DNA of 64,000 nucleotides from Hypomesus transpacificus (Eukaryota; Chordata; Actinopteri; Osmeriformes; Osmeridae): assembly GCF_021917145.1 (NCBI RefSeq), contig NW_025813728.1:294178-358177 (forward strand), in the 5' to 3' direction. This document shows, one piece after another, positions 48,683 to 60,984 of this stretch. The notes beneath the pieces were generated by a model that was given only the letters and a program-made list of their open reading frames with translations, was not told the origin of the DNA and searched no databases. Both the position numbers and the translations under genes were made by a program. Position 1 is the stretch's first letter, and the number at the start of each line of letters is the position of its first letter.

Positions 48683-48854
48683 CAGTGCCGGTCCTTCGTC
48701 CCGTGGGGGGGGGGGGGGGAGTGGGGGGGGGGGGGGGGGGGGGGAGTAGGGGGGGGGGGGGGAGTGGGGGGGGGGGGGGAGTGTGGGGGGGGGGGGGGGA
48801 GTGTGGGGGGGGGGGACCTTGCTTAGGGCACCAAAGGTGCTAGGACTGGCACTG
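48683..48854. mobile_element. G-rich hAT-like MITE (172 bp)
   Basis: CAGTGCCGGTCC and GGACTGGCACTG are near-perfect inverted ends. Flanks CTGAATAG (48675-48682) and CTAAGTAG (48855-48862) resemble an 8-bp duplication with two changes. The empty site is visible upstream of TRIM F at about 30940. The middle (about 48708-48815) is almost pure G in tracts of 9-20, a strong G-quadruplex candidate whose length differs between units. Confidence 0.75.
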
Positions 48855-48965
48855 CTAAGTAGTTCTATATTATTGGGGTACAAGTTGGTTGCGTGAAGCT
48901 CAGTCCAGCTTGAGAGTCCAATTCACTCAATAATGTGTTCATTTTCCTTCTGACACCTATCAGAC

Positions 48966-49330
48966 ATGGCCTCCGCTCTCTTCACCCCCTCCACCTACTC
49001 GACGGCGTTCTCCTGCACGCCCGTCCTGATTGGAGACCACCTGCTGTGTTCCATCTGCATGGACCTGTTCCAGGACCCCGTCACGACAACAGAGGTGAGC
49101 TCTGTTACTGATTGGCTGATTGATCAAAACTAAATAACCTGAACGAAATGTAATGTTATTAGCCTATGTGATGGCATGATTGATATGTTTTTGGTTTACT
49201 TTGTATGGTGAAAGTTTTACACTTGAACACTTGGCATTCATGCCCTTTTATATATATTTTTTGTATAAAGAGTTAAGATTCTGCTGATATTGTATAATGA
49301 AGATATATGCCAAAAAAAATGAAATTACGT
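48966..49330 (+). pseudogene. TRIM F-like RING stub, copy 1
   Basis: The ATG context and first 38 codons match TRIM F (MASALFTPST, FSCTPVLIGDHLLCSICMDL) up to DPVTT. The rest of the RING is deleted to a GAG/GTGAGC donor at 49094/49095. A short piece of intron 1 (to about 49122) is then joined to sequence matching the TRIM F 3' UTR (34042 onward, GGCATGATTGATATG). All B-box, coiled-coil and SPRY exons are gone. It is a duplicated TRIM F collapsed by at least two deletions. Surrounding similarity to TRIM F is visibly lower than between the tandem units, so it is older. Confidence 0.85.
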
Positions 49331-49674
49331 TTTATAGTTAAGTGCATTTGTGTTTCAGTTTTTCAATGAATTATTGATTCTCATAAAAATCATGTGACTT
49401 TTAGGTATCACTGAATTAAACATACTTGATGTACGCAAGGTGGAATAACACATCATTGAAACAAAAGCTAAGAAAATATTGAGCGTGTACTGTTAACTAA
49501 GGGATTGTATGTCTCAGTGGTTAAAGCATTTGACTGCAGATTAAGACGTTGCAGGTCCATCATGAATACAAACAACATCAATGTATTTGTATGGAGACTT
49601 TATTCTTTAAAAGATGCATGATTGTCAGTTAGGCAAGAAGTTTATGCATTCTGAAATAAACAAACAGCTGTGTC

Positions 49675-50738
49675 CTAGTCAGCACTGAGGAGGAAGCCAC
49701 TGAAAGTGGTATGACCAAAGTCATCCCCCCAAACGTGAGTTTGAGAGCGCATGATCACATAGACCGGGTCCCCCTCGTTCAGCTCCAGGGTCACTGCGTT
49801 GCCCCCGTTGTCGGCCTTATCCTCAGCTTTGTGATCCGACGTGGTGACGATTCGTTTTCCATTCTTGAGTAGTAATAACACTACTCCCTCTTCGCCTCCT
49901 GCATGATAGAAGTAGCAGAAATAGTACACCCCTTTCATTGGGGCGGTAAAGACTCCTGTGGAGAGAGAGAGAGTTTTTTGTGGTAATCTGTACAGTCCAT
50001 TTAAAAGGTTAAATATGAGGTTGTCTCGATCTGAAACCCTTCTGCTGTTCCTACTAGTCTAAAACTGATTTCTTTCAAAGCTGGTTCGTAAATTGTTCAG
50101 TTTTTTCCTACTATTTTGTTTACTTAGGGAAAAAGTGAACAATTGTGTAGATATAATTAGATCAAATGTACCTGTATTTGAATTGTAGGCATTGCCAATG
50201 TTAGTGATGACGGTTTTGTAAATCATTGTGGTGTCAACATTGAAAGGACCAATTGTTCCAGTTCCTCCTGCTGCAGCAGAGAAGATGACCTGTGTTCTCT
50301 CTGTGTAAAACAAAACCACATCATTACATTAACATATTTAGCAGACACTCTTATCCAGAGCGACTTACAGTAAGTACAGGGACAGTCTCCCCTGAGGCAA
50401 GTAGGGTGAAGTGCCTAGCCCAAGGACACAACGTCATTTGGCGCAGCCAAGAATCGAACCGGCAACCTTCTGATTAATAGCCAGAGTCCCTAACCGCTCA
50501 GCCATCTGACTCCCCGTCATCATTACAATCATTACAATTAGCTTGTGTTGTCGAGAAACAATAACGTTTCCTTGAAATTATCCCTTTTACCTTTCTTTCG
50601 GAGATGATCAACTTGGCTTTCTAGAAGTTTCAGCCTGTCTTCCAAGGTTGAGGAGGGAAGCTGTGTCGACTCTTGGTCTTCCTGAGCAGCAGACAGACCA
50701 CAGAACAGCAACACCAGCAAACAGGACAAGTTCTTCAT
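49675..50738 (-). CDS. Secreted C1q-domain protein, copy 2 (185 aa)
   Basis: Exons on -: 50738-50591, 50300-50172 and 49955-49675, at a constant offset of 15077 from copy 1, with the same splice borders, signal peptide and C1q domain. No amino-acid difference from copy 1 was found. The TATA box and SINE in intron 1 (50325-50513) are retained. Either a very recent duplicate, a converted copy, or an assembly duplicate. Confidence 0.9.
50325..50513 (-). mobile_element. SINE copy in C1q intron 1 (unit 2)
   Basis: Orthologous to the insertion at 35248-35436, with a single-base change near its start. Confidence 0.8.
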
Positions 50739-50739
50739 C

Positions 50740-53245
50740 TTCAGCACGATTCTGTTGGCTATCAAACACCTTCAATGGTTCCCCGAGAAGAAGTCTCTCA
50801 TTTTATAAAGCAACTGGCAGTTTTTTTTTGTAAATTTCTGGGATTTAGTCCAGGCATATAACTTATTGACAGAGCAGCATACATTCTCTACCAGTGTTTC
50901 TGTCATTTACGGGAAATACCTAGCAAAAACATGTGTTAACCCTGAACATACAGATCACCGTCTGCAACCAGAGTTGATTGACCGAGTGTCTACACTTCAG
51001 GTTAAAGACATTTTTCTGTCCAATAAATCAACTGATGAACAGCAATAGTTGAAGTTAATATCCACTAACTAGACATGGGACCCAATAAACAATAAAACAT
51101 TGATTGTTCTATACCACATGAAAATAAGTAACAGCAATAGATTTATTCAGTAATAATTATTGAAACATTACTTGGCACTGGGCATTCAAAAATTGACAGA
51201 GCAGCATACTGTCTGGTTATGCCAGTTTAGCAGTCATTTCCCTCAAATGCTTGGCACAAATCATGTTGATCCTGAACTGACTGGTAAGACAATGAATCAA
51301 CACAGCGTGTCCACACTGCAGGTTCATGTGGTCATTTATGCGATAAATGAACTGACAAAGAGAAGTTAATACCCACTTGCTAGACATGGCTAAACCCAAT
51401 CAACAATAAAATATAGCTTGTTCTATACCACAAGAAGAAAAGTAATAATAGTGGATATAAAAACTGAAAACAAACAAACACAAAACAAAAGACTACACTA
51501 ATATTGTTTTCTTGCAAAACAATTACAATACTTAATAATAATAACTACTGATATAATTCATTACATTAGTCATCAGTAGGCTATAATATTGAAAACCATT
51601 TAAAAATAGCAGTTGATCGAGGCTTTGGCTGTGCTCCAGATGTGGAAACTGTTCTGCCTGAAGTGCAACACAGCAGGGGTTTGAAAGTTGTATCGGTTAA
51701 TTAGCACTAGAGGGCAGTAATGTACATCACTGACCAGTGACCATCCTGTGTACTTGTACATGATGATGGCTCGTTATGCTCATATCAGTTACAATGGGAA
51801 GTTCTGAAATTGTTCTTGCCCAGTGCCAAGTAATGTTTTAATAAATATTGTTGATCCTGAACTCTATTGACTGGTAAGACAATCAACACAGTGTATCCAC
51901 ACTGCAGGTTTTAGTGGTAATTTATGCGATAAATGAACTGACAAAGAGAAGTTACGGTAATATCCACTGAATACAGGAGAGTATAAACCATAAGCTATTA
52001 AAGTGGTTAACTTGTGTACAGTAAATGCATTGTTTGCTGGTTTATTTTGCTACTTCTCAGTACACCACATTAAGTACACCCCTAAGTACTGTAAGACTTT
52101 GAATACTTAAAGTGCAAATCAACACCTCACCACTCTAGTGGGTTTGTTTCTGTTAAAATTTAAAACCGTATAAGAGGGTAAAAACATACCAGGCAAACAT
52201 TGGTATGATGTAATAAAATTGCTATTTCGTGCATTAAATTAATAGTGTGTATATGATCAGGGATTAATAATAATCAATTGTATTGGTGTCACCGAGTGGC
52301 CCCCAAATCATTTCTGCTTCAGGCCCCATAAAGGGTTAGAGCCGGCCCTGGCTTCAGCCATGTCCCGAAAAAGACACGGAAACACAAATTGTCCCAACCA
52401 AAAACTGCAGAGTGAAACATAACGTTGATAGTACATAAAGCTCAAAAAACTGTGTTTGCACTTAAATTAATGCCATTTTCTTTTATTTGGCTTCAACTTT
52501 TGATGTCTTTACCCACGCTGAAATCCAACCTACTCCCTTGGGTCTCATTGGCAATCATTAATTGTTGTGATCTTTCCACAGAAGTGTCCTTGGCTCGTTG
52601 GCAAACACGACACATGCTGGGACACCATGAGATACCTGCCCTTTAACTCTTTGTAGGCAGTGGCATGACCATTTAAAGCCCTGGCAACAGCAGGATAGGT
52701 GAATTTTATACAATGGTCTGGGTGAAAACTCGATTCTGATTGGCTGCAGGTGAATGGTGAGAGGTTGGTATAGCCAGTGGGTAAAGAATTTGGTTTTGAG
52801 CATTTGACTGCAGATCTAGAGGTTGCTGTTCAAATCCCCCCTTGCATGTCACTTTGGATTGAAGGGTTTGCTTAGTGAGAACATAATTATCATTATATGA
52901 TACTGAAATAGTATTTTGACATTAACACAGAAAGTGCTTAAAAGTCATCTAAACACATAAATAACCAGTGTAGTTATTGACATTGATTTGAATGGTCCTG
53001 CCTTAGAAAAGTTGGCCAAAGCCAGATATTTATGAATATTTGTTCTATGGTGTAAAAAAAACCTAACATCTGGAAATTGTTATCTTTTTCCTGTACTTTA
53101 TCAGCATTTGGTGCTATATGGGGCAAATGTCCTCCTTGGGCTTGTGTGAAACTGATAAAAAATGACCCACATCAATGACTTCTGCCCTGAGAACTTCAGT
53201 TAAGTGACCAGATCCTCTCTTCTCAGTATAGCTGAACACCAAACC
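50740..53245. other. Unit 2 spacer between C1q and nuclease a
   Basis: Matches 35663-39767 without the hAT element and with one 48-bp repeat copy. The single GGCATGAC at 52662-52669 is the empty site. No gene seen. Confidence 0.6.
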
Positions 53246-54588
53246 ATGAAGATCAACTGTTTATTTCTTCTAACTGTCCTCCTCGCTCCTCTTTCTCAAG
53301 GAGAAGTGACTTCTTTCAGTAAGTGCAAGCAGTTCTTTGTCAACGGAGTTGCTCCTACAATACTTGTGGACTTAAAAAACAACAACCGGTACCAGCAAAT
53401 ATGTCAGTGTCTCCTGGACCAGAACGACAGACCTGTTTACTACTATGCTACGCTGTACGATACCGCAAACAAGATTCCGGTGTATTCTGCCTATGAGTTT
53501 CAGCACCAAGACGTTGATCGGACGGACAAGTGGTACGTCGAACCCCAGGTACTCTTACTCAGTCATCTCTCCAAAACAGTTCTTCAAGATGCAGATCGAG
53601 AGTGCATGTCAGAGAGTTTTATGTAAAGAAATGGACACAATTATGCTTTGTATGTGCAGTCTAGATATAACACAGGAGCTGTTAAGGGATAATGCATTAA
53701 ATTGTTCAGCAATACCAATAGTATAGGTATATACCGTATGCGTACTAATTAAAATGGACCAATATCTACTAATATCTCTATTTACATGATCATATTATTC
53801 CAGGTGTCTGAGTACATTCCCTACATTTTCATTTACTACGTTATCTTTCTTCTTGTACTGCATTACCTGTATTTTCATAAACTACATTATCTACTTATTC
53901 ATGCATGTCCAAGCAAGCGTTTGCAAACCTCAGCCACCTCTCTGTAGCGTGAAACACAGTCTCGACACCCAATGATCCAATGAACTCTGTCCTTTCAAAC
54001 ACCCAATGATCCAATGAACTCTGTCCTTCCAAACACCCAATGATCAAATGACCTCTGTCTGTCCTGTACTTCCTGTAGCTGGACGGAGGTGTGCGCACAT
54101 GCATGGGCGGCCTGAGCCACATTCCGTCCATAGACAGGGGTCGCCACCAGGCCGTGGGGAAGGACTACGACGGCTCAGGCTTCGACAAGGGCCACCTGTA
54201 CCCGGTCCACCACACCTCCACCCAGGCCTCCATGTTGGCCACCTCCACCCTGACCAACGCTGCCCCCCAGGACCCGGGCTTCAACCGTGGCCAGTGGAGG
54301 AAGCATGAGGAGGGCCTGGCCCTTCACCTGGGGGTCAGGTGCTCCCGGGCCCACGTTGTCACCGGGGTCGTGCCTGGGAACACACAGATTGGGAATGGTG
54401 TCAGAGTGGCACGGTTCTACTGGAGGGCCTACTGTTGCTTGGAGACCGGTGTTTCGCTCACCTCGGAGGGTTATTTCGGTCCCGACAACAACGGCCGGGT
54501 GGAGACGCTCACTGTGAGGGACCTGGAGACCAGGCTGACTGGGTATTATGGGATGCGGTTCTCTGTGTTTGGTGGGAAGTGTCGATGA
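53246..54588 (+). CDS. ENDOD1-like secreted endonuclease, gene a copy 2 (270 aa)
   Basis: Exons 53246-53548 and 54079-54588. Compared with copy 1 the protein differs only at residue 10 (Ile to Thr, in the signal peptide) and residue 88 (Lys to Gln); exon 2, with DKGH, N170 and E178, is identical. The poly-A signal lies about 54 bp after the stop. Confidence 0.9.
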
Positions 54589-54641
54589 TTTCACAAGATC
54601 AGTAGAGAGGTCTAAGCTGACTCTCAAAAAAGTTGCTGACT

Positions 54642-56400
54642 AATAAAAACTGTGACCATCTCGGAACAAAGTCTTGTGGCCTTCATTTTTCTCCCATCAA
54701 TGAAATAAAATGTGTGCAGTAAAAGCCTCCCACAGGCTTAAAACTTCAATTATTATATCAGATAAATTATATATATATTTTTTTTATATTATCACTTAGG
54801 TACTGTACACAGTGTGTGAAATAATGCAATATCTGTAAGTTGTTTAAGTGATAAGCCAGGCAGAAGTAACTGTATGCTGTTAATCAGACAGGCAAACAAG
54901 TTATGATACTGCTTTTTAGACATGTTAAATGTCTGTTAAATCTACAGGAATTATACACTTTACATATGCATATGGTTTATATTTCTGGTCGATGATAAAG
55001 TGTTCTAAAATCGAAAACCCTAACCCTGTGTTTACATAAATACATTAAACATAAATAAAGACATACACATTGACATTCTGTAAGTCTGTACAGGCATACA
55101 GGCGTACATTACCAGACAGAGGGAGAATTCATTTAAGTATAAAAGTATTTAAGTATAAAACATGAACAAGCCAGTTCTACTGATGACCAGAGAGTTCGAC
55201 TGTGTTCTTATTGATCATTTAAGAAGTATAGTCAGGAAGTAAGGCAAATCCTTGAAACAGTCTCACATGTAAACCCATCAGAGACACATACAACGTAATC
55301 AGAAGAGCGATATAGACCAGAGCCAGCATATCTAGAGAGCCCTTGAGACACAAGTCATTACACGTGTACTCTCCCACTGCAGTGCCCACGGCCACACTGT
55401 GATTTATGCCCCTGTTGGGCTCCCCCGACTGTAGACATGCAGAACATGGTTTCTTTTTTTTTCATTCATGAAACTAGTTGTAGTGACATTTTTGGGGAGG
55501 GGAATTGGAAACTAAAAGCTACTTTATTTGGATTATCATTACGATTCCACTTGCCCACCATGGTGTTTGATGAAAGATTAAACAATAACAGGCATGTTTG
55601 GTCATGGTTTGGTAATAATAATAATATAATATTGATAATAATAATGATGTCATATTGTTCTGCATGGCAAAACATGACATTTTGTTGATTCTGGTTTCAT
55701 GTTTGTACAGGCTGTAATCAGAGAGTTTTTTCCTCATCACAAATACTGTTAATTTCCTCATCATGAATCCTAGATTTGGCCATTTTGCTGGTAGATAGAG
55801 TCAGCCACCATGTATTGTAAGACACAATTTAAATGATTAAATATCAACTTCAGAAACCTCCACATTGGCTAACTTCAGCATTGATTGATGAAAGCATTTT
55901 TTTTTTTTGCAAGTGTAAGGTAGGAGATAAGTCAAATTATTTTAAAGGGGGTACCATTAAGATTCTGAAATATTTCGTTTTTATTGGAAATGTAGTTTAA
56001 CTCCTTTGTCTAGATATTTTAAATTTAAATATTGACATTGAATGCACTTTGTTGTTTGTTTTAGTTTTTATAGTCAAATGAACAAGAAAGAATAAAACCT
56101 TGTATTGAAAGCTGCTCTTATAACTGTAATGACATTATGTTACTCGTGGAGTAAATTCCTTCAGATTAATGCAGAGTGTGAAGGCTGTAACGTTTGTGAA
56201 AAGATTATACAGTAAACTTAAGTAAACAACAGAAGATTTTCAACCGAAACGGAAAAGTCAGCACAGACAAGATTGCATTCAAATGTTCCATGACATGAAG
56301 AAGACATAAAGACGCTCGTTTTAATGTTTACTCTCAGGTGCATTATGGGACGTTTGATCAAAGACATCCGCTTCCAAACCATCCTCGTGCTTCTCACCTA
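54642..56400. other. Unit 2 spacer between nuclease a and b
   Basis: Same content as 41170-42922, including the antisense hydrophobic relic (about 55219-55468). No intact gene recognised. Confidence 0.55.
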
Positions 56401-56538
56401 TCTGCCACGTATATAAACAATATCTACATGTCTGCCACGTATATAAACAATATCTACATGTCTGCCACGTATATAAACAATATCTACATGTCTGCCACGT
56501 ATATAAACAATATCTACGTGTCTGCCACGTATATAAGG
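56401..56538 (+). promoter_or_regulatory. Tandem TATA-box array of nuclease gene b copy 2
   Basis: Same 30-bp units and same copy number as 42923-43060, each with CACGTATATAA. The array has therefore not changed in length since the duplication. Confidence 0.8.
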
Positions 56539-56600
56539 TGAAAAGGACAGTGAACACAATATTGAGTTCTCGTTTCCTCTCAGCACAGCAGACTACAACC

Positions 56601-57854
56601 ATGAAGATCCACTGTTTGTTTCTTCTGACTTTACTCATCCCTCTTCCTTCTCAAGGAGAAGTGACTCCTTTCAGTACCTGCCCGCGGTTCTTCTTCAATG
56701 GAGCCCCCCCTACAATACTCCCAGACCAAAACCGGTACAAGCAAATATGTCAGTGTCTACAGGACCAGAACAAAAAACTTAATTACTTCTATGCTACGCT
56801 GTACGATACCACAAACAAGATTCCGGTGTATTCTGCCTATGTGTTGGGGGACGGACAAGGAGCTAAGCATAGGGAGGACAAGTGGTTTTCCGAACCTGAG
56901 GTACTGTATTATCAGTTGAATAGAACAGATCTAAAAGACCTTGCACTCTCATTTCTCCAATACAGTTGACTAAAATGCCATTTGAGAGGTGATTTTCACA
57001 ACACTGTTAATGTCTGCATTATCCTACACCTAGGGCTAGTACAGAAATACTTTAATTCATGTTCATTGACTTAATCTCTATCTACACTATCATATGTTTG
57101 GGGTGTCTCATTTATGCGATGATTGAATTAATACTATTGACTGTAAATATAAATATTGATATTAAATTGACTTTTAGTAAGGGCCAGTCAGAAAGCACCA
57201 TATAAACTACATGATATAATTATTCATGCACTACCAAGCAGGCGTTTGTAAACCTCAGTCAGCTAAGCATAGCGATGTCACTGCAGTGTGAAGCTCAATT
57301 TCAACACCCAGCCAATCATCTCTCTCCTTTCCTAGCTTGATGGAGGTGACCATTTTTGTATGGACAAGATGAGTGATACCATTCCGCAAAGGAACTGGGG
57401 TGTACACCAGGCCAAGAACACAGACTACATAGGCACACGACAGACAGGCTGTGTGAAAGGCCACCTGTACCCCGTTCAGCACACCTCGGACAAGGACACT
57501 GCGCTGGCCACCTCCACCCTGACCAACGCAGCCCCACAGGACAAGGACTTCAACAACCGTGCATGGAAGACACACGAAGGGGTAATGCGCAATCTGTATA
57601 CACCTTGTAACACAGTCTACATTGTCACAGGGGTGGTGCCAGGGCAAAGAACGATTGGGACTGGTCGTGTCAGAGTGGCACAGTTCTACTGGAGTGCCTA
57701 CTGTTGCTTGAGTCCAGGTTGTACACCCAGGTCGGAGGGTTACTGGGGTCCTGACAACAATGGTCGGGTGGTGAGGCGCACTGTGCAGGAGCTGGAGGCC
57801 TGGCTGACAGTTCAATATAATACAATGTTCTCTGTGTTTAATGGACAATGTTGA
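56601..57854 (+). CDS. ENDOD1-like secreted endonuclease, gene b copy 2 (272 aa)
   Basis: Exons 56601-56900 and 57336-57854. The encoded protein is identical to copy 1, including the V140-K-G-H143 variant of the nuclease motif, N173 and E181. The poly-A signal is retained near 57925. Confidence 0.88.
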
Positions 57855-58236
57855 TAATTTAACAAGTTCAGTAGGGAGGCCTGAGAATACACTCATACAT
57901 TTTTTACAATTATTATTAATCAACAATAAAATACAAACTAAGTAAAGATCTTGGAACCAACTAAATGTCTGTTTGTAGTAATTAAAAGAAATGATTCACA
58001 TTATGCATTTGTATTCGGATAGTATTTCTTGTAGATAAAAGCATTTAATAAAGAAGTAATCTCAAATGAAAACCTGTGAAACCCTGTGTTTATATAAATA
58101 CATTTAAATGTAAATAACATATGTCTGTACAGTAAGTCTGCACAACACAACTTGATTCAAAGAATACACTTATTTATTTATTTTTACAATGTCCACAAAT
58201 GTGAATAAGCAAGCCCTGCCTGATCAGAGACACATG

Positions 58237-58601
58237 CTACCTAATCAGAACAGCGATGTAGACCAGAGCCAGCATATCCAGAGAGCCCTTGAGACACGAG
58301 TCATTGTACGTTAAATGACAGACAAGAGTTCTACTGTGTTTCTCATCCATGTTTACAGTGACTCTTAAGTAGTTAGGCAAATCTCTCATGCAAGTGTTTA
58401 ACTGCCAGTCACACTTCGTGACAACACACCCATGCGCACACACATATTCACGCACACATTCACATACACACTCACACACATTCACACAGTCAGCAGAAAG
58501 AGGGCGTGGCTGAAACAGCGAGAGCTCTCATTGAAACAAGGCCTCGGTTGTTCCCTCGTACTTCACATGGCGATCGTCGTCGGATCCTACGTACCCCTCA
58601 C
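58237..58601 (-). pseudogene. Antisense PRY fragment and hydrophobic tail, unit 2
   Basis: Copy of 44759-45123 at offset 13478, with one visible amino-acid-level change in the TG-repeat part. Same acceptor, same internal stop in the PRY part. Confidence 0.6.
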
Positions 58602-59294
58602 CTGGAAAGAAAGAGAGAGAGACAAAGATGGAAAGAGAAAGAGAGTCTGTACATGACTTTTAACTCATGTCCTAGTCTAAAGAAGATGTGCATACGTATT
58701 CAACATTTAAACGTTTTACAACTAACAATTTAATTCCAGAATATCCACCAGAAGCACAGGGATATGCCCCCATATGGTACCTGCAGAGTAGAATAACAAT
58801 CTATCAAAACAGTTCAGTGGGCAGGTCCTTGGCCTGGGTGTTGTCCAAACTGGATCACAGATGAGTGTGAAAGGGATGTAACTTTTGGATGGTGTCCTTT
58901 AAATGTTCATACATTGCATATACTTAATATGTCTACACAACATTTATAAATGGTTTGGTTCGTAGATTTAAATCATTTTGACACCAAGGTTGACCGACTT
59001 ATCATACTGTAATTTCTTCATCATGAATCCTAGATTTGGCCATTTTGCTGCTAGAGGGAGTCAGCCACCTTGTATTGTAAGACACACTTCAAATTATTAA
59101 ATATCAACTTCAGAAACCTCCCCATTTGCTGACAGACACACAACTCATATTTCCTGGTGGAGGAGGAAGAGACTGATTAGTAACCTGTGGCTCCTCTGGG
59201 GGGGGCCTGGTCTGTGTGTTGATGTGTTTGGAGGTTTGACTTTGAGTTGTTGTGTGGGTTAGTTACCACTAGAGGGCAGTGACACACTGTATTG
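58602..59294. other. Unit 2 flank, empty site of foldback element
   Basis: Unit 2 reads through AACTTTTGGATGGTG near 58880 with no insertion. The rest matches 47565-47971. No gene seen. Confidence 0.6.
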
Positions 59295-59926
59295 TAGTGA
59301 TGGGTCTTTCGCGAATGATTATCTTTTTTTAATAGATTAATATAGTCTATAAAAAATGTAATGATTATGAAACAATGAATTTTAATTGTGCTTAAAATAA
59401 TTGACTAATTCAAAGAACAACAAAAAAATACTTGAAGGCCTACAGGCGCACACGATCATCCTCACATTCTGTTCCTGTCAATCATACACGCGGTGTCAAC
59501 CAATCATACTGCATGAGGGAGGGCCGAGCTAACTCACACACACTCAGTAGATGAGTAGTCGAAACTCGGAGGAGAACCATAACAAATCAATGCATTTTTA
59601 AAGACATTGTGGTTAAGGTCAGGGGCGTGTTCAGGGAGTGGCCTAGGGTGGCACGGGCCACCCCTGAAATCTGATTGGCCGCCCCAATATATGATTGGCT
59701 ATATGCCCAGTCAGAGGCGGGCCACCCCTATCAAAAATGTCTGGACACGCCCCTGGTTAAGGTAGAGTATGATTTCATATAATAATTGAATTCAAATTGT
59801 TTTCACACCTATCATAGTCAAATTCATAGTTAAAACTTGTATTTTTTCAAGAGTCGTTCGAGAGCATTTCAGTGAGCTGAGCCAAACAAGCCGGCTCACG
59901 AAAAAGAGCCGGAATGCCCATCACTA
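59295..59926. mobile_element. hAT-like MITE with nested MITE (unit 2)
   Basis: Orthologous to 47972-48603. Same 632-bp length, same imperfect CTGTATTG/CTGCATTG flanks, with the 136-bp nested element at 59620-59755. The nested right end here (GACACGCCCCTG) is a better match to its left end than in unit 1. Confidence 0.85.
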
Positions 59927-60005
59927 CTGCATTGACCCTAATGTCCCTAAAAATGACAATTGGCTCGTTCAGTTCATTTCAGTTCCAGTGGGAAGTTCTG
60001 AATAG

Positions 60006-60164
60006 CAGTGCCGGTCCTTCGTCCCGTGGGGGGGGGGGGGAGTGGGGGGGGGGGGGAGTAGGGGGGGGGGGGAGTGGGGGGGGGGGGGGGGAGTGTGGGG
60101 GGGGGGGGAGTGTGGGGGGGGGGGGACCTTGCTTAGGGCACCAAAGGTGCTAGGACTGGCACTG
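60006..60164. mobile_element. G-rich hAT-like MITE (unit 2, 159 bp)
   Basis: Orthologous to 48683-48854 but 13 bp shorter, all in the poly-G tracts. Confidence 0.75.
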
Positions 60165-60275
60165 CTAAGTAGTTCTATATTATTGGGGTACAAGTTGGTT
60201 GCGTGAAGCTCAGTCCAGCTTGAGAGTCCAATTCACTCAATAATGTGTTCATTTTCCTTCTGACACCTATCAGAC

Positions 60276-60640
60276 ATGGCCTCCGCTCTCTTCACCCCCT
60301 CCACCTACTCGACGGCGTTCTCCTGCACGCCCGTCCTGATTGGAGACCACCTGCTGTGTTCCATCTGCATGGACCTGTTCCAGGACCCCGTCACGACAAC
60401 AGAGGTGAGCTCTGTTACTGATTGGCTGATTGATCAAAACTAAATAACCTGAACGAAATGTAATGTTATTAGCCTATGTGATGGCATGATTGATATGTTT
60501 TTGGTTTACTTTGTATGGTGAAAGTTTTACACTTGAACACTTGGCATTCATGCCCTTTTATATATATTTTTTGTATAAAGAGTTAAGATTCTGCTGATAT
60601 TGTATAATGAAGATATATGCCAAAAAAAATGAAATTACGT
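60276..60640 (+). pseudogene. TRIM F-like RING stub, copy 2
   Basis: Same deletion structure as 48966-49330: RING start, deletion to a donor, intron 1 piece, then TRIM F 3' UTR-like sequence. The shared breakpoints show the collapse preceded the unit duplication. Confidence 0.85.
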
Positions 60641-60984
60641 TTTATAGTTAAGTGCATTTGTGTTTCAGTTTTTCAATGAATTATTGATTCTCATAAAAAT
60701 CATGTGACTTTTAGGTATCACTGAATTAAACATACTTGCTGTACGCAAGGTGGAATAACACATCATTGAAACAAAAGCTAAGAAAATATTGAGCGTGTAC
60801 TGTTAACTAAGGGATTGTATGTCTCAGTGGTTAAAGCATTTGACTGCAGATTAAGACGTTGCAGGTCCATCATGAATACAAACAACATCAATGTATTTGT
60901 ATGGAGACTTTATTCTTTAAAAGATGCATGATTGTCAGTTAGGCAAGAAGTTTATGCATTCTGAAATAAACAAACAGCTGTATC

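Larger units (their letters stand above)
34410..49486. repeat. Tandem unit 1 (C1q, two nucleases, TRIM stub; 15.08 kb)
   Basis: From about 34410 the sequence matches 49487 onward and 60797 onward almost base for base, while left of this point similarity drops to the older TRIM F-like level. The offset between C1q copies 1 and 2 is 15077 bp and between 2 and 3 is 11310 bp. The extra length of unit 1 is accounted for by a hAT element (1431 bp plus 8-bp duplication), three extra 48-bp repeats, a 16-bp indel, and a foldback element (2147 bp plus 8 bp). Confidence 0.9.
49487..60796. repeat. Tandem unit 2 (11.31 kb)
   Basis: Near-identical to unit 1 minus its unit-specific insertions. It carries the same C1q gene, both nuclease genes, PRY relic, hAT MITEs and RING stub. 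In the homologous stretches compared by eye only scattered single-base and length changes are seen. Confidence 0.9.
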
